A model generated the notes under the pieces. The model was not told the origin of the DNA. It saw only the letters and a program-made list of their open reading frames with translations, and did not search any database. The translations under genes and the position numbers were made by a program. From Patellaria atrata CBS 101060 (taxonomy: Eukaryota > Ascomycota > Dothideomycetes > Patellariales > Patellariaceae), in NCBI GenBank assembly GCA_010093705.1, contig MU006089.1, forward strand, positions 661,577 to 682,753: DNA of 21,177 bases. The letters run 5' to 3'. Shown one piece after another: positions 9,650 through 18,327 of the stretch. Every line of letters begins with the position of its first letter. Positions within the stretch are counted from its first letter, which is position 1.

Positions 9650-10033
9650 CTAGTTGTTCATATGTCTCTTGGCGGTGGATGGTGATTTTAACGTTGGCGA
9701 TCTCAACGTTGGTGTACTGGGGTCACTTAGTCTATGGTATCCGAATGATACCAAGCAGGGCTTTATATCTTTAGCGTATATTGATATTGGTGGATTCTCC
9801 ACCTTCGCATTGAGTACATTCCTCAGTTCATCCCTCTTCTTGATCCCCTGTTCCAACCTTGCCTGGCGGTCAGCGGTAGTGAGGACGGTCAGAGGATGGG
9901 CCGGGGTTTGCAATCTTCTGGCATCTTATGTTATTGCGTGATGCGTGAATGTCTGATCATAACGTACTTCTTGCTCATCTTCTTCCTTGTCGGAGGATGT
10001 AATGTCTGTGGGGAGATCGCGGTTGGAAGCCAT
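9650..10033 (-). CDS. Small hypothetical protein, splice model uncertain
   Basis: Not recognised. Exon 1 (10033-9968) reads 22 codons, MASNRDLPTD followed by an acidic Ser/Asp/Glu stretch, and meets a consensus-like donor GTACGT. Exon 2 ends with a stop at 9650 and encodes ARLEQGIKKRDELRNVLNAK, then a proline- and serine-rich tail. The phase fits if the acceptor is the CCGCCAG before 9862 (105-bp intron, 92 aa). An alternative keeps more upstream sequence, starting DARRLQTPAHPL, by using donor GTTATG and acceptor CATAAG. That intron would be only 39 bp, short for this genome. The charged helical middle and disordered tail suggest a small soluble protein. A decayed gene is also possible. Confidence 0.4.
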
Positions 10034-10397
10034 CTTCCTATGAGGATTGAGGATTTCGACGGCTGACTGAGTTGGAAGGATGAGAGTTGTGCGGCTAGTT
10101 TTATATCTGACTGTCTAAGAAGACTCTAAGCAGCTTTTTGATTAAATCCGTCACATTATACAAATAAGTCACACGCGCCACTACAAACGGAACAACAGTG
10201 ACTTGCAAAGCCTTGCCCCTCGTTGTTCTTTCCCACAATCTCCACTCCATATTTTTTCGTTGAAGCACATCAACCGAAGGTTTCTCATTGCCTGTTGCTG
10301 AATTCATCAAGAAAGGACTTCAGGTAAGAGTATATCAACCTTCAGTGGGTATACTAGGATTGAGGATTGTGTGATCATAGGCCTTTCACTGAACGCA
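10034..10397. other. Intergenic between a minus gene and family-A copy 1
   Basis: Two divergent starts flank it. A 69-codon open frame on the minus strand (10101-10310) has an ATG but no recognised motif and a stop just upstream. I do not call it a gene. Confidence 0.5.
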
Positions 10398-11118
10398 ATG
10401 GTGACTTCCGAAACCAACCACGAACTCCAGCTCAAACTTGCTAATCTACAGGCAGAGACTGCCTACTGGTAACGCAAATTACAAGATGACATTACAGACC
10501 CGGAGATTCTTCAAATGAGGAAGGAACAAACTGAGATGCGTGAAGAGATGGCAAGGGTTCTCAAAGCTGGAGATGAACCGAATTCCGCATATTCAGCTTG
10601 TGTGAACGCGTACTTGTTCTGGCCAAGACTGAATAAAGGTTTGGCATTCAATGTATCTACACACGCATATGATGGTATAGCCTGAACTCACTGAAATCTC
10701 TGCCACGGTTCGAGATCTTCTGATAACTGATGAGGCGAAGAAACACTCAGTTTTGGTATGTAATTGATCTACACATGTGATTACATACTAACGTATGTAC
10801 CATATAGACTAAACTCACTGAAGTCTCTGCTATAATTCAAGCCGTTCAGGCAACCGATGACGTAGAGAAATACTCAGAATCCACACAAAGGGAGATTCGG
10901 AAGTTTGCTGAGGATGCCCTTGAGAAGTTTCAGTGGCCAGAAAAGCTCTAGAATTCTCCGATATGGGGTACAAGTGTTTACATGAAATACTAAAAGGACT
11001 GGACGACGATACTGCGAAGGGCAATATTAAGGCGTTCGACAAGAACACCAGGAGTACGCAGATTTTCCACACAATGAATTTAAAATCAAAAGCTGACATA
11101 CATGCTCTATTAGTCTAG
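10398..11118 (+). pseudogene. Family A copy 1: decayed coiled-coil-like gene with duplicated exon
   Basis: Unknown family. From the ATG at 10398 the frame gives a charged helical sequence (HELQLKLANLQAE), broken by TAA at 10470-10472 and then continuing RKLQDDITDPEILQMRKEQ. Two similar exons follow: LTEISATVRDLLITDEAKK (from 10684) and LTEVSAIIQAVQATDDVEK (from 10811). They are separated by a good 52-bp intron (10756-10807; GTATGT, ACTAAC, ATAG). The second runs on to REIRKFAEDALEKFQ, after which a one-base frame change near 10931 leads into VARKALEFSDMGYKCLHEIL and a stop at 11118. Resemblance to the 17.7-kb copy lies in DALE...HEI(L/I)...DT. The stop could be CAA to TAA. Expression and function unknown; splicing before 10681 is uncertain. 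Confidence 0.5.
10684..10877 (+). repeat. Tandem exon duplication, 127-bp period
   Basis: Bases 10684-10750 and 10811-10877 align without gaps at roughly 70% by eye, most differences being transitions. The bases before each unit also match (TCTACACA ... TATAG), so the duplicated unit seems to include the intron end as well as the exon. Confidence 0.65.
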
Positions 11119-12085
11119 GTTTTGTATGGGTATACTGATAGCTAGGTACCCTCACTCGGAAACGGGATGGGACAAAAATAGGAAGCGTTGTAAAACACAC
11201 GATGGATCGAGATGTTAGGACGGGAGAGAGCGTTCATGCAAGGTTAAACCCTCATCGATGTTTTGGCCGTCTTGATTTCTAAGGCTAGAAGAGACAATCG
11301 AATTATAAAATGATTGAGAATCCAAACATATCGAGACCTTTATACTAATGGAGAACAAGAAAGTTGACCTACTTTACTATCCAGTGGTGATGTATGGAGG
11401 GTTGTCGTGAAATTAAAGTTTCCACCTGGTCTGGATCCCTTTATGTTGTCTTAGAAGTAGTCTATTTGAAAATCGATTAGGTAATATAAGTCGACCTCCA
11501 TGCATGATGCATCATGGTAATGTCTCCTCTCTGCTACCTTGAGACTTTACAATAAGAAGCCTGTGCATTCAGCCCGCTAACGTAGGGTCGTGCACTTTAC
11601 GTATTGGACTAAGGTATGGCTTCGTTCTTAGTATTCTTCAACGAAACTTCTATTATTAGAGAACACCACAATTTCATAGCATCAAGTATAGGTTCGGCGT
11701 AAAAGGAACAGTGCTTTACGCGAAGTAGATGCTTGGACTGAGGTGAAAGGTGAAAATTTCTCGTCTTTCTGTGAAACAATACTGCGTCCTGACAAGCAAA
11801 GGGATATGTCCTGGTGCTATACAAAACGCAAAGATCTTGCTCTACGGTAGGGTTACAAAGGTTATGGTTCAGGCTGTTCATCAGATCTCTTTCTTTGTCC
11901 AGTTTTTCCCATCTCTAAGCCATTGTAAAAGTCACCAACATCTGTTGTATAACCGTATCGACTCGATGCTAGCTACTCGAGCCCACTTTTAATTGCAAAT
12001 CTATAAGATTCTCCATCGTTAGCTCCTATTACATAAGAAGGGTTAGTTCTAATTCGGATGCATATTTAGTAGAGCGCTTGTTCAC
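11119..12085. other. Intergenic, nothing recognised
   Basis: Lies between the convergent 3' ends of family A copy 1 and family B copy 1. Open frames at 11609-11881 (minus) and 11750-11992 (plus) overlap each other and show no motifs. Confidence 0.55.
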
Positions 12086-12657
12086 TTAGGAGTGCATAGT
12101 ATAATTGCATTGCTTGTTTACTACTATTGCCGAAGTAGTATGCAGGTCTCCAACATCTCGACTATGCATGTCGATAGTTGAAATTGTAATTATTATTGCT
12201 CTGTCTGGCTGTTTTCTGTCCTTTCTCTGAAACTCATCGCATTGGAAAAGCTCAGATATTGCTGCACGCCTTTCTAGTAGTCGAGGGATGGTAACTCTGG
12301 ACTCCGCTATGCGCTCTGTTTCACCTGTGAATCTGATTTCGGAATCCAGGATAACCCCGGGCTTTCGGATTTCCTCGGCGGGAATCATCTTTTATTCTTT
12401 ACCAGCTCTCTAAATCCGTTAGGGCGGCTTGTAACCTTTTTATCTCTGCTTGTTTTGCGTTCAGTCCGGTCCCTTTCTCCAGATCCTGTGGGTTGACCAA
12501 TCCATCATTGGTACTAATCGGACCTACTTGAAATTTAGCCTCTCTGTAAAATATGATGTTTGTATTGATACACCAATTTTTATCGGTGATCGTTCGCCTG
12601 TTGCATGAAGCTGTCGAGATTGATGGTCTGAACATCCTCTTTATCGCTCTCCTCCAT
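12086..12657 (-). pseudogene. Family B copy 1: decayed charged helical gene
   Basis: Unknown family. An ATG at 12657 opens MEESDKEDVQTINLDSFMQQ, an acidic start, and stops after 25 codons at a TAA following NDHR. Other frames continue the coding-like signal: ITDKNWCINTNIIFYREAKF, then GLVNPQDLEKGTGL and KQAEIKRLQAALTDLESW to a stop at 12399. A further open frame (12388-12086) includes LLERRAAISELFQCDEFQRK. At least one stop and a frame change interrupt it unless undetected introns intervene. GLVNP and the R-R helix are shared with the 18.3-kb minus copy, in the same order. Function unknown. Confidence 0.45.
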
Positions 12658-13721
12658 CTGTAAATTGAACTTAGAGTTAGTGAATCAATGAGGTTTCCTC
12701 AGACAATGCATTATCAGTGATCGGCTCTTCAAAACTCACAACCGAACATTCGTTAGGCGATATTATGGATACATTTATTGGGCAAGATACCTTCCATGTC
12801 TACCCTTGGTATATGTTCTGACACTCGAAGAAGACTTGGGTGCCTCCCATGAGAAGTACTTCGGATAGACTGAGTTCACATACCCATTATAACCTATATT
12901 GTCGGAATTGAGGTTCCGGCAATGTGTTTGAGACGGCTGGTATGCTACAATAGAGATGGCTGGATAGGCAAAGGTTCAAGATAGCATTAGTGACTGCAGG
13001 ATGTTAGATAATCAATGAATACTTTACGCCTTTCCTTTTACCCACTCACCTCATACCTGTGTGTCTATCCAAGTAAGCAAGACAATCGGTGAGTGTGTAT
13101 GCGGCTACACCTGTATCTACTCTGAATACTTATCTATATCAAGCACTCAAGACACGATCCGTTGAGTAGTATCTTTCGCACGGAGTGGTTTCCATATTGC
13201 GGAATACTTCACATAAATAGATACAATCCTCCTTCCCTCTCCTGCTGGAGTGCTCCCTTATGGCCATATATCCATAGTGTGCCCAGTACTGGCCTGCATT
13301 TGTACAGTACTGTCTATCTCCATAGACTCCAATGCTATATGAATTGTGATAGCAAACTTCAACCATACGTGAAATTGTACATTGGCAAGGGGAAGCCTTC
13401 AATGAATTTGGTGTTATCGAAACACAGGATAGTAGCTGCGTCGGACCCTTTTTACGGGGTATTATATAGGCTGCACAAGGGGGGATTGTCGGTCAATCGT
13501 AGTTGGATGGAAGTAGGGAATGTTCGCGCTCAGTGTCTGTGAATAGATACTCATGGAGCATATGTTTCAAGAAATATCAAGGCTTTAATTGTCTGAAAAT
13601 GATTCATATTTTAAAAAATAATTGTCGAAAGAATTAGTTTTGAAGGTGCGCAACAAAGCATTGGGCAAGGGGTAAGCGAGAGTGTGGTTTGAGAGTTCAT
13701 TTGCTTGGCGCATAATGTAAG
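12658..13721. other. Intergenic upstream of U6
   Basis: Contains overlapping open frames at 13139-13402 (minus, Cys-containing) and 13162-13542 (plus), neither with a convincing start context, signal peptide or splice structure. No repeat or further RNA gene was recognised. Confidence 0.5.
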
Positions 13722-13735
13722 TTTATTTACAAATA
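13722..13735 (+). promoter_or_regulatory. TATA-like element of U6
   Basis: TTTATTTACAAATA sits about 15-30 bases before the inferred U6 5' end, roughly where U6 genes carry a TATA box for TFIIIB. AT-rich surroundings make the call tentative. Confidence 0.4.
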
Positions 13736-13807
13736 ATTTTAAGTTCTATTTGCCTTCGGGCATTTGGTCAATTTGAAACGATACAGAGAAGATTAGCATG
13801 GCCCCTG

Positions 13808-13856
13808 GTAAGTAATTAATCAAGTCCAACGTTCGAATCCCGCTAACGTCAATTAG
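13808..13856 (+). other. 49-nt spliceosomal intron inside U6
   Basis: Donor GTAAGT is the mRNA consensus, the branch site is GCTAAC (13842-13847) and the acceptor is ATTAG. It interrupts the loop region of the internal stem-loop, next to the catalytic core. Introns in U6 are known from Schizosaccharomyces and several other fungi. The precursor must be spliced before it can act in splicing. Confidence 0.93.
13830..13840 (+). promoter_or_regulatory. RNA polymerase III B box within the U6 intron
   Basis: CGTTCGAATCC matches the TFIIIC B-box consensus GGTTCGANTCC at all positions but the first. It lies inside the intron, as reported for Schizosaccharomyces U6, so the mature RNA lacks it. In budding yeast the U6 B box is instead far downstream of the gene. 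Confidence 0.85.
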
Positions 13857-13896
13857 CACTAAGGATGACACGCTCAATCAAAGAGAAGCTACAAGA

Positions 13897-13903
13897 TTTT
13901 TTT
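13897..13903 (+). terminator. RNA polymerase III T-run terminator of U6
   Basis: Seven consecutive T residues directly follow the U6 3' end, as expected for polymerase III termination. Confidence 0.9.
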
Positions 13904-14388
13904 ATTTGCAATATTCCTACTCAGTCAACTTTTGCCCCCTGCGGTACTGACTTGGCGACTTGGCCTGATTAGCAATTACGCTTGTGAATCCGGTACCCTA
14001 CCTAGTCCTAGCCTTCCCTCCTAGATTCTTTACTTTTAGTCTATCCTACTTCTCGTCTTCCCATAACACGACTATCTGCATTATGCTGAAATAATCATTA
14101 CGACTGATATGATGTGGTAAAAGTAATTTATTGAAGAAATGGTATGATAGTGCTGTACTTTCGCTATATATCACTTTTCGGTGACATCCGTAGCTGGATC
14201 CTCCCCTGACTCTCTTTGTTTACCACTTCTTACAAGACGCGGTATTGGGATATACAACATGTCGGAAGTAGCTAGCATAAGATGCTTCCGGAGAAAACTA
14301 AGTCCTACTCTCTAAGTTCGAAAGTTGGACCTGATACTACCCCGTCTTGTATTTAGAAGAAATCTAGGCTCTCCATCTCCCGTTATAA
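13904..14388. other. Intergenic downstream of U6
   Basis: AT-rich, no open frame of note, no second RNA gene recognised. Confidence 0.55.
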
Positions 14389-14885
14389 CACTTAGGGCCT
14401 ACTAAAGATTTAATACGAGAAGGTATCCCACTAACTACACAAATTGGAGACATTTTACGAAAGGAAGAAGTTAATGATATTTTAGCAAACACATGCCATA
14501 TTAGAGTAACCGAAGAGTGCGAATTATTGTCATGGCTCAACCTCAGATGAAAGCTGAAAGGTATATTGCTATATGTACATGAAACTTAAACTTAAGGAAA
14601 GAAAATTTTGAGACAACATATGCTGTTCTACTAAAGTACAGTATGACTAAGCCGCTGGATCATCCAAGGTATTTATACCTATCGGGTCTAACCCGTCCGT
14701 GACAGGAAGAACTTAGCCATATTGCACAACTTATGGCCGCTGCAGGATACGGATATGAGCCTAGTGAAGACGAAAATTCGGATAGCACACCATATGATGA
14801 ACTGCCGGAGGATATGGCATCAGTCGAGGATGCTGAGAGTATTTCTACACCTATTTCTGGGGAACTGGTGTTGCCGCTTCGATAG
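14389..14885 (+). pseudogene. Family C copy 1: gene fragments
   Basis: Unknown family. An open stretch at 14389-14550 encodes PTKDLIREGIPLTTQIGDIL and then RKEEVNDILANT to a stop. It follows a possible acceptor (ACACTTAG) and has no ATG. A second exon-like stretch, 14706-14885, follows a plausible acceptor (branch TCTAACCC, GTGACAG) and reads EELSHIAQLMAAAGYGYEPS, then a long acidic Ser/Thr/Asp/Glu tail ending LVLPLR. The frame just upstream of the nearest donor (14663) holds a stop, so the two parts do not join cleanly. The motif E-E-x(4)-A-Q-L-M and its DNA (TTGCACA, CTTATG) recur at 16.4 kb on the same strand. Whether the two stretches belong to one gene is unproven. Confidence 0.4.
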
Positions 14886-16034
14886 TGATGCTGTCAGTAT
14901 TGCTATGCATTGCCGATCCCGCTTACCGAGTTACGAGAAGGGGAGATTAAAGAGGATAGAAGATCTTTTGGGAGCGGTGTTTTGAGGTAGGGTTTTTTAA
15001 GTCAGACCTGGGATGGTGTGCACAATCTATGCATAGAATCGAGAACGTCGACGATATGCCATACAAAGGAAGGTCCACAATCTTCAATGTACGGGAAGGG
15101 GGTGGCATACGATACGGAGGACAGTATGTCATATTGATAGTATAACTAGTTTTATACAGCTAGTACGTGTCCATCTCCCCTACTTTAGATTTGTTTATTG
15201 TTAGACTTATAAGTAAAATCGCATTTACTGACCACTAGAAGCAGCAGTAGAGATATGTGATTCCAGCGACAATAGAAGAGTAGACGTGATTAACAGCACA
15301 TTAGCATGGGAAGTACGCACAAGAGTGCTGGATTAGAGACGGTGAAGGCAAAGCATACCCATAGTCTTTGCCGCTAGAAAGAAGAGATCTTACGCTTACA
15401 TTGCAACCAGAGTTGCCACTGGATAGAGAGGGCCGGGGGAGAAACAGCATATCCCCATGGCCACCTTAGCTCCATTTTTCCCTTCCCTCCTCCAATATAA
15501 ACAAATGTTCATTTGCTGCCTGCAATTGGCCCTTTTCAACTTCAACGAACAGAAACTGGCAGAAGGATAACCTGATTAAAGGAGTACAAACACATTAACG
15601 AGCTAAACGAGCAGGTCAGTCGAACGAGTTCAAACAAGTAAATATCTAAGTCAGACCACTTCCTCGTACTTAGTACAAACCCGTGCCTACCGCACGCCGT
15701 TTGCTCCTCGTATCGTCCGACCCGAGTTAATCTTCATTAAGTATTCATATCTCAATGCTGTCATATCTTCTTCTTCCTTCATCCTAAGCTTCTAGTACCA
15801 AGGGCGTTTACATACACCAGCCTTCCTCAACACCGAAACCTTAGCAGTATAGCTATTTGCTCGGTTCAAACTACCATTCACTGTTAAGAAACACGATCTC
15901 GGCTTCAAGCTCCACAAGTCTGCAGGAACAAGGGTCTTACTACCCAATGTACCCCCTCTGAAACTACTTTATAGATCAAAGTTAACTCAAACTCTAGGGA
16001 TTCTTACATAGATCTAGACAAAGGGCTATGGAGT
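14886..16034. other. Intergenic upstream of family C copy 2, with a possible promoter
   Basis: No gene recognised. Around 15470-15530 a pyrimidine-rich tract (TTTTTCCCTTCCCTCCTCC) is followed by TATAAA at 15496-15501, a combination that could be a core promoter for a transcript reading right. No matching gene start lies close by, the first ATG-led frame of note being 16035. Confidence 0.4.
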
Positions 16035-16538
16035 ATGCATCAAGAATTTGAGGACAGCTCCGATGACTCCGATGCTGAATGCATTGAGGTTAGAGGAAAG
16101 GCGTCCCAGGAAGAGTGGGAAAAGAGCAAGGAGTTGGAAGAAGCAGAGCAAGAGGACCCCTTTGACGAGACTCCTGCCTATGACCTTACTGAACTCAAGT
16201 CAAAGATCGACCCGATGATAGTAAGCATACTCCCTATCTATGCATACTCAATACTGACGATTCCCTTCTAGAACACTCACCTTGAGGAGCTCAAAGGTCC
16301 TTCAAAATCAGTTTGACCAATTATGGAAGGACAACAAGCGTACGGAGGCGGCTGATGCATTCCTTGAATATCCCGAAAATGCATAGCTGCTGATTTCGAA
16401 GAATCTCTGTATTTTGCACAGCTTATGACGACTACGGGATCGACACATGGACCCACTTCACCTGCGGAATCGTATTATGAACCAGCTGCGAATGTGGAAC
16501 TCAGGCCTGATTCATTGAAGGGAGCAGAGGGGATATAG
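16035..16538 (+). pseudogene. Family C copy 2: acidic coiled-coil-like gene, probably broken
   Basis: Unknown family. Exon 1 (16035-16220, 62 codons) starts MHQEFEDSSDDSDAECIEV, strongly acidic, then a charged helix. A textbook intron follows (16221-16271; GTAAGC...CCCTTCTAG). After it, NTHLEELK changes frame to VLQNQFDQLWKDNKRTEAAD, and a second change comes before FEESLYFAQLMTTTGSTHGP and an open tail to TAG at 16536-16538. Two frame changes suggest a pseudogene. A rescue by alternative splicing is possible: acceptor at CTCAAAG, then an intron from GTACGG to TTCGAAG, phases fitting. It would drop residues that look coding. Shares AQLM and its context with the 14.7-kb copy. Confidence 0.45.
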
Positions 16539-17144
16539 AAGGAGCTTCGATGGGTGGTCCCAAGGTTAAATGTGCGCGCCCGATATAGTTTTACTACTAG
16601 ACATGACGGATGGGTGTGCCACTGGAATGGCGTTTCTTGGGGCTGTCGTAATGAGGATTGGGGTAGGTAGGGGGTATCCCTTAGCAAGCTTCGACCCGGC
16701 AGTTTTGCTGAGTTGAATTTGGTATGAATTGACATAACTTCGGAATACCATAAGCAAAAATGAGTCTGTATGGCTAAGCCTTTTGCACAATCACAAGTGC
16801 CTTGCATCTTTCGACTTTCCTATATAGAAATGTCGGAACTACCTTGAGAACGAGCAAACAGGAGAAGAAGGATATGAGTGCCTGAAAGAGTTCTGTACAA
16901 TTCTGAGAGTATACCCGTAGCTTGACGTCAGAGCAGACAATGATACAGCAAGAGTTGAAATTTCGTTATGGTAGAGGAAGTATTTTAGTCTGATATCGAC
17001 CTAATGTACATTCACCTGGTAAAAACCATCCACCTTGTATGTCCCTATTCCTCAACCTCAGCTTGTACATAGTCCCCGGTCAGAGTATGACTTGGTTCGC
17101 TCTCCATTAAAGCATCTCCATCATCTGTATCTTGTACAGGGCTC
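16539..17144. other. Intergenic, nothing recognised
   Basis: Open frames at 16475-16807 and 16566-16790 (minus) overlap each other and lack motifs. No repeats seen. Confidence 0.5.
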
Positions 17145-17678
17145 CTATACAGACTCCTCGGGGGCACTCGTGTCCTGCCCTACATATCCGTACTTCTCAT
17201 ACCACATGATCCTTTTCTTTTCGTATGAATTGATCATCCACTGATAATTTTCTGTACACTCGTTCATGCGCTTCTCAATTCCCTTCTGTACAGATAATGT
17301 GTCAGCTCGCACTTTATCATATGCTATATCTGTACATACAGCTAAAAGCACAATTTCTGCACGGCTTTTAATCCTCCCAAACAGCATTTGCCCACGGCTA
17401 GTATTTGTCTCAAGCTTGATCGAGCATGAGCCATCCGGTTTCAAGACTAGCAGCCTTGTCAGGAGCCTAATGTTGGTCATTACCGTTCGGGTCGCTTTCT
17501 CGAACTCCGACAGCATGTTCTCATCGTCATCGAAGTACACTGGTACATGATACTTCGTCTCATCGATAAACTTCTCCATCATATCGAACGCCGCCCTTAC
17601 GGGGTGTGAGTGAAATGTCTCTTTCCATACTAAAATTTTTAATGAAGCGTTAGCATCTTGCCAAAGTGGAATGTCCAT
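17145..17678 (-). CDS. Family D copy 1: hypothetical charged helical protein
   Basis: Not recognised. An uninterrupted 177-codon frame is the longest intact one right of 10 kb. It reads KETFHSHPVRAAFDMMEKFI, then YHVPVYFDDDENMLSEFEKA, a hydrophobic helix RLLTRLLVL, then a long amphipathic C-terminal part rich in Lys, Glu and Arg. No signal peptide or membrane segment. The first 16 codons from the ATG at 17678 are suspicious: the DNA there reads GATGCTAAC...AAAATTTTAG, a perfect branch point plus acceptor. The true protein may therefore start in an upstream exon, with TATGGAAAG as the exon start. Resembles the 19.8-kb gene in K-I-L...HP(V/L)(R/K) and VPV. Divergent from family A copy 2, whose ATG is 24 bases away. 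Confidence 0.45.
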   Translation of the reverse strand: MDIPLWQDANASLKILVWKETFHSHPVRAAFDMMEKFIDETKYHVPVYFDDDENMLSEFEKATRTVMTNIRLLTRLLVLKPDGSCSIKLETNTSRGQMLFGRIKSRAEIVLLAVCTDIAYDKVRADTLSVQKGIEKRMNECTENYQWMINSYEKKRIMWYEKYGYVGQDTSAPEESV

Positions 17679-17702
17679 AACGAGTGAAAGATGAATTCAC
17701 GC

Positions 17703-18154
17703 ATGCGTACCATTGGAGGTGCTAATTATCCCACAGTCTTCGAAGGCGAAGCCTTAAAGTATCTCCAGTCGTCACATAGGAAGACGATAGAAAGTACCAT
17801 GATTGGTGAGCACTATAAGCAGTGGGAGTTTATAAGAGAGCTTGAAAAGATGCTTTGGAAGCTCTGAGGTATGTAAAAGCCGCAGATAATCCAGAGACGT
17901 ACTCCCATATTCATGAAATTATTAGACAATTGATTGATACTGAGGCAAGTGCTGTACGGATTAACCCAAAATATTGGTGCTTAGGCTCTCTCAGCGAAGA
18001 CTTACGTAGCAGATATCTGCAAAAGAGATTTCTTGTATGCTGGTATGTTGTGTACAATCTCGAATGTCTCTGGTGTGAGGAATGTTTTGGTCGCGAGAGA
18101 GCTGGTCGGGGTTGTACGTGTTTTGGAAAGGAGCGAAGCGTGAGGAAAATATAA
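17703..18154 (+). pseudogene. Family A copy 2: decayed
   Basis: Unknown family. ATG at 17703 opens MRTIGGANYPTVFEGEALKY and 54 codons ending ELEKMLWKL and TGA. One frame over, overlapping the end of that stretch, is KDALEALRYVKAADNPETYS, then HIHEIIRQLIDTEASAVR. This aligns with DALEKF...LHEILKGLDDDTA of the 10.4-kb copy, so a one-base change near 17846 probably split a single frame. GTATGT at 17870 could also serve as a donor, in which case the second stretch would be intronic. The similarity to the other copy argues against that. After about 18000 the open frame continues without resemblance. Confidence 0.4.
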
Positions 18155-18327
18155 ACAATCGGTGGTAAAACTGACTGGTGCAAAATAAGGCGGAACAGTT
18201 GGGTCATCATGTGATTGTTCGGCAATGGTTGCCCCAGCAACCAGCTTCACAATAGCTGTATGTAAATGTGTGCACCACACAAATCTATGATTCGGACACA
18301 GGTAGAGTCATACTAGTGACTAGATTC

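Larger units (their letters stand above)
13749..13900 (+). ncRNA. U6: U6 spliceosomal snRNA, split by an mRNA-type intron
   Basis: Exon 1 (about 13749-13807) has the 5' stem-loop TGCC-TTCG-GGCA (13751-13762), then TTTGGTCAATTTGAAACGAT, the ACAGAGA box (13783-13789) that pairs with the 5' splice site, the catalytic AGC triad (13795-13797) and GGCCCCTG. Exon 2 (13857-about 13900) resumes CACTAAGGATGACACGCTC, completing the internal stem-loop, and ends at a T7 run. Removal of 13808-13856 gives about 103 nt, the usual U6 length, and restores the conserved sequence (human: CCCCUGCGCAAGGAUGACACGC). U6 pairs with U4 then U2 and forms the spliceosome active site. Transcription is expected by RNA polymerase III. 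The exact 5' end is uncertain by several bases. Confidence 0.95.

Noticed and set aside
10101-10310. 69-codon minus-strand frame as a third D-like gene
   Set aside because: I compared it with family D and found no shared block beyond general basic/hydrophobic character; an in-frame stop lies just upstream.
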